From Seminavis robusta (lineage: Eukaryota > Bacillariophyta > Bacillariophyceae > Naviculales > Naviculaceae): 22,130 nt of DNA. The DNA lies in contig CAICTM010001822.1 of assembly GCA_903772945.1 (NCBI GenBank), forward strand, positions 1 through 22,130. Reading direction: 5' to 3'. Both the position numbers and the translations under genes were made by a program. Under the pieces are notes generated by a model. It did not search any database. It was given only the letters and a program-made list of their open reading frames with translations, and was not told where the DNA came from. Shown here piece after piece: positions 16,559 to 22,130 of the stretch. Numbering within the stretch: the first letter of the stretch is position 1; every line of letters begins with the position of its first letter.

Positions 16559-18382
16559 ATGCCCGACCACGTAGCCGATTCGCAAAAGACAATAGTGTTG
16601 ATCAAGGACGAAGATGACGAGTCATCGCTTGGAGCGAACGACGACTCGGATGACGAAGATGAAGAGTTTCAACAATTGTCTCTTAAAAAGAGTGCCAAGA
16701 CCAAGTATCCACCTGGTTCAAGCGTTCAGGTTGTCTACTATCATACGGATCAAATGTTGGAAAATGGAAATGCGACACTCCGTGTGCATAAGATCCTGGT
16801 AGGGAAGGTTCGAAAGGTTGGAATCGATTGGTCCGACAAAGGCAATCGAGACACCATCTACAAAGTCAAAGTACTGCAGACGTTGCCATGGACAGCCCAC
16901 GATGATAACGATAACCCAAGAAGCAGCAATCTACTGTCTATTACAGAAGACCAGCTTCAGTTTGCCATGGATTGTCCTGTGTGGCTGTGGCACAGAAACG
17001 GAGAAGCAGATGAAGCTCGTCTTGTGAAAGCATTCGTGATTGCTTCGAGCCACTATCCAGCTATTCAAACAGAGGCGAGAGGAGAAAGAGATGCTACGAT
17101 GAGATTGCGATATACAGTGCAATCCCTTTCTTCAGACGGCGGAAGAGTGTACCACGGAGTCTTACCGGAACAACTCACATATCGCGCTTCCGAATCCCCT
17201 CCCAAGCCAAGAGCAACAACCAGCCGTGTTTTAAATAATAACCCTGGCCAGAGAGCTGGAGAGAAGCGAAAAGCTGCAGAAACTCAGAACAGTAGCGATG
17301 CGTCAGAAAATCTTCGAGCATCCCGTAAAAGCACAGAGGCGACCACAGTGCCACCAATCACGGCAGCTGTACAGGACGTTCACCGAGAGGAGCCAGAGAT
17401 GGAAATGTCCGAAGGCTCAAATAGTCATGATGGAATGATTTGCACTATCGAAAACGCAGGGGACAACTCATTCACTTCAGATGACGGAGACAAGGATCGT
17501 ATCGAAGAGGAACAACACAATCCGCCTGCTGCCCCAGCAGTTGATCCCAATCTGCCACGAAACACTCACGAATCCTTCGAGAATGTTCCACCCAGAATCC
17601 AAGAGACAAACCGCAGTGATACTAGAAGATACGAAGCCTCGAGGAACAAACGAGCGAAGCCAATCTCTGATCCGGGAGCACACGTTAACAATAATCATGC
17701 TGACAAGGAAGGGTCGAAACGGAAAGGAATGGGTCCTTCCATCTACAGAAAAGTTGGAACTGGCTCTGCTGCTCATCAAAACACAGCAGCGGCAAGATTG
17801 GCGTCGAACGAGCCCCTCCCACGGAAGAAACACAAGGCGTCAAGGAAGCAGGCTGAAACCGTTGCCAAACGAAAAGAGGCTCCGCACAACTTGGCGGCTC
17901 TTCTGGAAAAGATTGATGCCTGCTCGACCTTTGCTGACTCATCACTACCGGTAGAGCCTCTCGAATCCCTCAGAAGCACCAACAACAGATCCAATGAAAT
18001 CAAAACTACGCAAGCCGCTGCGGGAAAGTACAATGGTGACGAAGTCGTCAAAAACACCACACCCAGCAATTTCGTAAAGATTGCGTTTGGACGAAACCAC
18101 CAAATAGAAAAGGCAAGGCATAGACTGGCAACAGATCCAGGCTTTGGTTTCTTCATTGCTCAACGGTGTCTCCGGTACCATTTGATGGGAGCATGTAGAC
18201 AATCCTGTCCTCTTAGCAACGATCACATAGCCCTGGACGAAACGGCGGCAAGGTGTCTCGAAAAGCGTCTGATGAGAGTCACAAGCGAGACCGGGCCTAT
18301 CTTTTGTGGCACCACCACCACATCAAATCCCAAGCAACACAAGCGCAGAAGAAGGCGAAGGGTGTCGGATACATCCAAATAG
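16559..18382 (+). CDS. P4: two-module / Cys3His paralog, acidic N-terminus
   Basis: Single-exon frame of 607 aa from ATG 16559, separated from the P0-P3 cluster by the Mpo1-like and cyclase genes. The N-terminus has 'VLIKDEDDES' and an acidic run (residues 13-36). Module 1 is at about 49-105 ('KYPPGSSVQVVYYH', 'VGKVRKVGIDWSDKGNRDT', 'YKVKV') and module 2 at about 133-209 ('QFAMDCPVWLWHRNGE', 'LRYTVQSL', 'VYHGVLPEQLTYR'). 'SESPPKPR' follows as in P2. The linker is charged, with several Lys/Arg patches ('PRKKHKASRKQ'). The C-terminal domain reads 'FVKIAFGRNHQIEKA', Cys537-x8-Cys546-x3-Cys550-x5-His556, then 'TGPIFC'. The tail contains a run of arginines ('KQHKRRRRRRVS'). Nuclear location and nucleic-acid binding are inferences from composition and the Cys/His spacing; no known domain was recognised with confidence. 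Confidence 0.88.
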   Translation: MPDHVADSQKTIVLIKDEDDESSLGANDDSDDEDEEFQQLSLKKSAKTKYPPGSSVQVVYYHTDQMLENGNATLRVHKILVGKVRKVGIDWSDKGNRDTIYKVKVLQTLPWTAHDDNDNPRSSNLLSITEDQLQFAMDCPVWLWHRNGEADEARLVKAFVIASSHYPAIQTEARGERDATMRLRYTVQSLSSDGGRVYHGVLPEQLTYRASESPPKPRATTSRVLNNNPGQRAGEKRKAAETQNSSDASENLRASRKSTEATTVPPITAAVQDVHREEPEMEMSEGSNSHDGMICTIENAGDNSFTSDDGDKDRIEEEQHNPPAAPAVDPNLPRNTHESFENVPPRIQETNRSDTRRYEASRNKRAKPISDPGAHVNNNHADKEGSKRKGMGPSIYRKVGTGSAAHQNTAAARLASNEPLPRKKHKASRKQAETVAKRKEAPHNLAALLEKIDACSTFADSSLPVEPLESLRSTNNRSNEIKTTQAAAGKYNGDEVVKNTTPSNFVKIAFGRNHQIEKARHRLATDPGFGFFIAQRCLRYHLMGACRQSCPLSNDHIALDETAARCLEKRLMRVTSETGPIFCGTTTTSNPKQHKRRRRRRVSDTSK

Positions 18383-18832
18383 TCTGCCGCACCAAGCTAT
18401 GTGTGCCACAATCACCCGGATATCGTAAATGAATTGCTGCCTGTGCTCTTGCTTTCCTGCATGCTTCGCCTACTCTGGGCGTGCTGCTCCCAGCCAGCAT
18501 GAATAGGCCAAGCAGAAACCCTGAAATCACATATCTTGTCAGCAGCTGCTCATCTAGTTTGCATCCTTCAGAACTCCAAGTTAGGACAGGGAAATGTCGT
18601 TCATGTCGCATACAGGTAGGTACCAGTAGAGGCAAGTGTAGGTGCGGTCCATTTCTCCGAAGGTTGAATGATCCAAAAGTTTTTGCTGATTCTTATTTTA
18701 AAAGAAGGCGTACGTAGAAGCAGTGTTGTGGACATACATTAAAAAATTCTTATGGAACCAGAACACACTAACCAACCTGAGCATTGTCTACTCTTGATTC
18801 AATTCCTAACCTTACCATACTAAATGATGTTA
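18383..18832. other. Convergent intergenic region P4 / ankyrin gene
   Basis: No supported gene in 450 bp. A GGTACC occurs near 18615-18622. The region is otherwise ordinary and A/T-rich toward the ankyrin gene's 3' end. Confidence 0.5.
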
Positions 18833-20068
18833 CTAGTAGTGTCCTTCGTCATGATACATAGGGCAGCCATTGTCACGTAGCCACTGGATCACTTGGCTGT
18901 GGTTGTCCTCGCAGGCAGCTTCATATGTCTGTTCATCCCATGGACAGTCGTTTTCACGAGCCCACTTCAAAACCCACTTTAGAATTTCAAGATGTCCTTC
19001 TTCAGCAGCAGCATAGGTACATGTCAAGTCATCCCATGGACAACCATTTCCATGAGCCCACTTTAAAACTTCCAAATGTCCGTGTCGAGCAGCAGAGGAA
19101 CATGTTGCTTCACACCATGGGCAAAAATTTTCACGAGCCCACTTCAAAGTTTCCAAATGGCCACCTTTAGCAGTACCATGGCACGTCCATTCATCCCATG
19201 GACAACCATTTTGTCGAGCCCACTTCAAAATTTCCAAATGTCCATTTTTTGCAGCTCCAGCACATGTTCGTTCATTCCACCGACAACCGTTTTCACGAGC
19301 CCATTTCAGAATTTCCAAATGTCCATCTTCAGCAGCATAGGCACATGTCAATGCATCCCATGGACTACCATTTCCATGTGCCCACTTTAAAATTTTCAAA
19401 TGTCCGCGTCGAGCAGCTCGTGGACACACCAATTGTATCGTCCATGGACAACCATTTTTACAAGCCCACTTAAGAATTTCCAAATGTCCATTATCAGCAG
19501 CACATTCACACGTCCGTTCATCCCATGGACAACCGTTTGTATGCAGCCATTGGACCATTTCCAAGTTTCCATTTCCAGCAGCATAGGCACATGTCCACTC
19601 ATCCCATGGGAATCCTTTTCGTTGCGCCCATTTCATGACAGTAAGAAATCCAACTGTCGCAATTGCGGTACAAACATCATAAAGATGAGGCCTCTTATTG
19701 CTAGAATTTTCCCTGAGCCAGTATTCTGCACCTAGCTGGTTACAGAATGTTTCGTTGTAATGAGTATCAGTGCTTCCTGCAGAGCGACTTGGAGAATACT
19801 CTAGAGGGTCATCTTTTACCATTCTTGGATTTTTCTCTAGTTCAATTTTGCAGTACTCTTTGTAAAGTTGATTCATCTTCTTGTTGGCAGCTCCTACAAA
19901 ATGTTAATGTCCAACACCAACAAATGATAGAATCTGGCCAATCCAAATTGCATCGTCAGCAAACAGAAGAGAATCGAAGGGAGGAGACATCTTCTGTTTC
20001 TTATTGTTAGCACTGATATTGGTAGCACCAGCACCAGTAGCGCCAGTACCAATACCATCACAAGACAT
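18833..20068 (-). pseudogene. Ankyrin-repeat-type protein gene broken by an in-frame TAA
   Basis: Read on the minus strand, ATG 20066-20068 opens a leader ('FDSLLFADDAIWIGQ', 'ILSFVGVGH') that meets TAA at 19904-19906. The same frame resumes at once with 'HFVGAANKKMNQLYKEYCK' and runs to a stop at 18833. In related algal ankyrin proteins, as I remember them, 'SFVGxGH' is followed by a Tyr or Trp and then '.FV', so the TAA looks like a nonsense change of one codon. No usable intron spans it; the nearest GT-AG pair would be 28 nt and frame-breaking. The downstream intact part (18833-19876, 347 aa from ATG 19876) has about ten repeats of 27 residues ('GHLEILKWARENGCPWDE..C..AA') at residues 73-340, a protein-protein interaction scaffold. 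Translation from 19876 could still make a repeat-only protein. A different frame, open from ATG 20287-20289, may mean a second frameshift upstream. Confidence 0.7.
18870..19660 (-). repeat. 81-bp tandem repeats encoding ankyrin-type units
   Basis: About ten head-to-tail units of roughly 81 bp are visible at the DNA level, each with a 'CATCCCATGGACAACCATTT'-like core on the plus strand followed by 'CCCACTTCAAAATTTCCAA'. One unit at about 18960-18995 carries a 12-bp internal duplication that yields 'LKWVLKWARE', and unit 8 has an extra alanine. These are typical replication-slippage products. Confidence 0.85.
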
Positions 20069-20292
20069 GTTACTACCAACGGGAGGAACGGAATTGGCAG
20101 TGCCAGTCGCAATAGTGGTGGTGGAGTAATTGGACGACACGGCGATGGAGATATATATTGCAACAGTAGTTTTGAGGATGTTGGCTTCGGAGCAATTGCT
20201 GTCACTCGAGTCCTGTTCACGAGTAAAAAGATCCAAAGATCCATCCACGTGAAATTTGTCTCTAGCCAGCCAGAATCTCCATCATCCATACA

Positions 20293-20516
20293 CGAGCGCC
20301 GACAAGCGGCGCTCGCCTAGCGCAGCACAGCACGACTAGTTGAGTAGAGTAGTAGGATAGGGTGGTGGAGAGACTCGGCCATTTACTGCGCCGACCGTCT
20401 CCGCAACCCAGGGGTGCCGCTCGTGATTGCTAGAATCCCGAGCGGGAACCAAGGCACGAATGAGGCAGTCCCGCGGATGTGAGTCCCGCGTGATTGTGCG
20501 ACATTCGGCCAACCCA
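20293..20516. repeat. Direct repeat, copy 1 (about 224 bp) starting with a GC-rich hairpin
   Basis: This segment matches 20964-21180 in the same orientation over its whole length, from the hairpin CGAGCGCCG / CGGCGCTCG (20293-20301 and 20307-20315, loop ACAAG) to CCAACCCA at 20516. The two copies differ mostly by one-base insertions or deletions. The left edge lies only a few bases from the upstream end of the ankyrin-associated open frame. It may be a terminal or internal repeat of the mobile element to the right. Confidence 0.85.
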
Positions 20517-20963
20517 GGAGGGAGAGGTGGGTTAATCTATTTTAGTTCTAGCTTGCAGCTCGGCTGAAAGAAGAATTGTGAGCAGAGAAGGAGACAACCT
20601 CTTGCGATCGACTGTTCAATGGCTGAAGGAGAGAGTTGGACCGGTCTGCGTGTTGTGTTCATTCAAGGTTGCATCTGTGAGCGGTCTTCGTGGGGTGCTA
20701 TTGCCTTAGAGGTGATCTTGCGAAAAGGCAGTGGCAATCAACATGTATGTGAGGTATCCAATTCAGGAACACAGTGATGACCTGAGGAGTGTAGAGAATG
20801 TACTTGTTGTGTGTGAGGAAGTGTGGGAGTAGATTCGATTTTGTGATGGTACCAGTCTGACTGTGAGTCGAGTCATTCATATGAGGGTTCAGGTTTCCAA
20901 GCCAGGTCAGCGTGGAGATAAGGATCAGGACGTTTGTTGTCTTTGCGTGCGGCTGCTCGACAA
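20517..20963. other. Spacer between the direct repeats
   Basis: About 450 bp with no recognisable gene on either strand. The minus-strand frame at 20698-21189 runs through repeat copy 2 and resembles nothing I know. Confidence 0.5.
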
Positions 20964-21180
20964 CGAGCGCCACAAGCGGCGCTCGCCTGAGCAGCACAGC
21001 CACGACTAGCATGTATAGTAGTAGTAGGGTGGTGGAGAGACTCGGCCATTTACTGGCCGAACGTCTCCGCCACCCAGGGGTTCCGCTCGTGATTGCTAAA
21101 TCCCGAGCGGGAACCAAAGCACGAATGAGGCAGTCCGCGGGATGTGAGTCCCTCGTGATTGTGCGACATTCGCCAACCCA
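20964..21180. repeat. Direct repeat, copy 2 (about 217 bp) starting with a GC-rich hairpin
   Basis: Second copy of 20293-20516. Its hairpin has arms CGAGCGCC (20964-20971) and GGCGCTCG (20978-20985) with a 6-nt loop; one G of copy 1 is missing. It ends at CCAACCCA (21180), about 180 bp from the last recognisable recombinase sequence, which suggests the repeat belongs to that element. Confidence 0.85.
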
Positions 21181-21359
21181 AATAGCCAAGGCAGAACAGG
21201 GTGGGGAGCGTAGCGGGGGGGAAAGGGTTGGAGAGACCGAGAGGAGGCAAGTCTCTCTGGAGAATTTGGACTAAGGGAGTTAGTCCTCGTAGAGTCCGCG
21301 TGAAGGAGGATCTCTGCGATAGTAGCAGCGCCTGAGCAGGCGGGAGAACTTGTCGTAGG
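21181..21359. other. Junction between recombinase remnant and repeat copy 2
   Basis: GC-rich sequence with short open frames on both strands that I could not assign. Probably the 3' non-coding part of the mobile element. Confidence 0.35.
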
Positions 21360-22130
21360 ATCCCGCTGGAAGGTGTACGGCACCATGGGCCAGCATTTTT
21401 GGGAGTAGTGTGCGTGATGGTGGCGGCCGGATTCGAAGGTAGCGCAGCCATGGCGTCGTGACTTACATCGACCGAGAAGGCGGATGGGATCCGAGTCAAC
21501 ATGGGCGCAGAGGAGAGCAGTGGCGCCGCCGGACGGAGGGAGCGAGCGGAAACCTTCTTGTGGGAGATTCCGGTAGTCCGTTCGAGCCGCTTTTGCGGCA
21601 CTCGAAGGGCATCGGTGATGAACTGGGTTTGACGTGGTACCATTTCTTGTGGACGGAGTTATAGTGTTTGTAGAGGGAGTAGCGGCGATTTCGGCCGCCG
21701 TCGCCTTGAGCGTGAGAGGAGATGCGGATGTGCCGGACGAGACGGGCAGGGATTTGACAGGACAGAGCCATGGGTCAGAGGTAGCACGATGGCCCAAGGA
21801 CTCGCCTTTGACGGCGTTCTTTTGGTCAGTGAATGTCAGCGAAGCCGCGTGAGGCGACTGGGGTCAAACACGTCATTCAAAGAGAACTTGTCAGCGGTGA
21901 CTTGGAGGCGACCAGCGATGGTGAAGGTGATGTCTCTCAAGGAGAAAGGCCTGGGTTCGGGCCTCAGGGTTACTTGTGTCGAGGTACTCGGCCGGACGGA
22001 GAAGCCAGAAGAAAGCACAGATGCAGAGGTCCCGAGTGTGTTGAGTTGACGGTTCCTTTGTGGGGTCGACGTAGTCGAGGGCGGAGAGCATTTCTACGGA
22101 GGATGGGAGGGTTGGCAGGGTATCTTCTCC
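21360..22130 (-). pseudogene. Multiply frameshifted tyrosine recombinase of a mobile element (partial, enters from right edge)
   Basis: Minus-strand fragments in successive frames follow the order of a tyrosine recombinase catalytic domain of the type I remember from diatom genomes. In order they are: 'CICAFFWLLRPAEYLDT' (about 22030-21980); 'PFSLRDITFTIAGRLQVTAD' (about 21960-21890); 'LTFTDQKNAVKGESLGHRAT' (about 21840-21785); 'KVSARSLRP' (about 21555); 'GGATALLCAHVDSDPIRLLGR' near 21525-21465, quoted here only as a landmark; and 'YTFQRD' at about 21370. The region holding the expected C-terminal Tyr is out of frame after a one-base insertion near 21450. At least five frame changes make it non-functional as written. 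It could be a DIRS-like retroelement or a Crypton-like transposon; no reverse transcriptase is visible here to decide. Confidence 0.6.

Noticed and set aside
16552..16620. Short upstream ORF overlapping the P4 start
   Set aside because: A single out-of-frame ATG seven bases before the P4 ATG; without transcript data its use cannot be supported.
20698..21189. 163-codon minus-strand frame through repeat copy 2
   Set aside because: Half lies in the non-coding direct repeat, and copy 1 does not preserve the frame.

Overview
This is a eukaryotic nuclear window, most likely from a diatom (a raphid pennate such as Seminavis is my guess, from memory of protein style only). The reasons are intron-poor genes, short GT-AG introns of 80-113 nt, a class III guanylate cyclase of the type familiar from diatoms, an ankyrin protein built of 27-residue 'GHLEILKWARENGCPWDE'-type repeats, and a decayed tyrosine-recombinase element. 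No bacterial operon structure, rRNA, tRNA or CRISPR was seen.

Positions 1-9553 hold a local array of one protein family that I cannot name: P0 (minus strand, running off the left edge), then P1, P2 and P3 (all plus, head to tail). A further copy, P4, lies at 16559-18382. Members share a short two-module N-terminal region (module 1 '(K)YPPG..VQ..Y ... VGIDWS ... YKVKV'; module 2 'G.PVWLW ... YSVQSL ... YHGV.P..L.YR'), a long hydrophilic linker, and a C-terminal Cys3His motif spaced C-x8-C-x3-C-x5-H followed by 'SGPIFC'. Acidic N-termini and basic C-terminal tails suggest nuclear proteins. P1 carries a unique 270-residue C-terminal extension. P0 lacks module 1.

Positions 10222-15865 hold two unrelated genes. 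A minus-strand four-helix membrane protein resembles the Mpo1/DUF962 family. The plus-strand eight-exon gene is a guanylate cyclase of 1101 aa. Its reading frame closes exactly over all eight exons, and one exon is only 8 nt long and supplies part of the invariant FGDTVN motif.

Positions 18833-22130 look like decaying or mobile DNA, all read on the minus strand. The ankyrin-repeat gene is interrupted by an in-frame TAA just before the repeat-bearing part. Two direct repeats of about 220 bp (20293-20516 and 20964-21180) each begin with a strong GC-rich hairpin. A multiply frameshifted tyrosine recombinase runs off the right edge. Many single-base indels cluster here, so either decay or poor consensus quality must be considered.

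The intergenic DNA is rich in short palindromes (TACCGGTA, GGTACC, CTAG runs). I found no sign that the neighbouring genes form one pathway. The notable features are the uncharacterised CCCH-like paralog array and the cyclase microexon.
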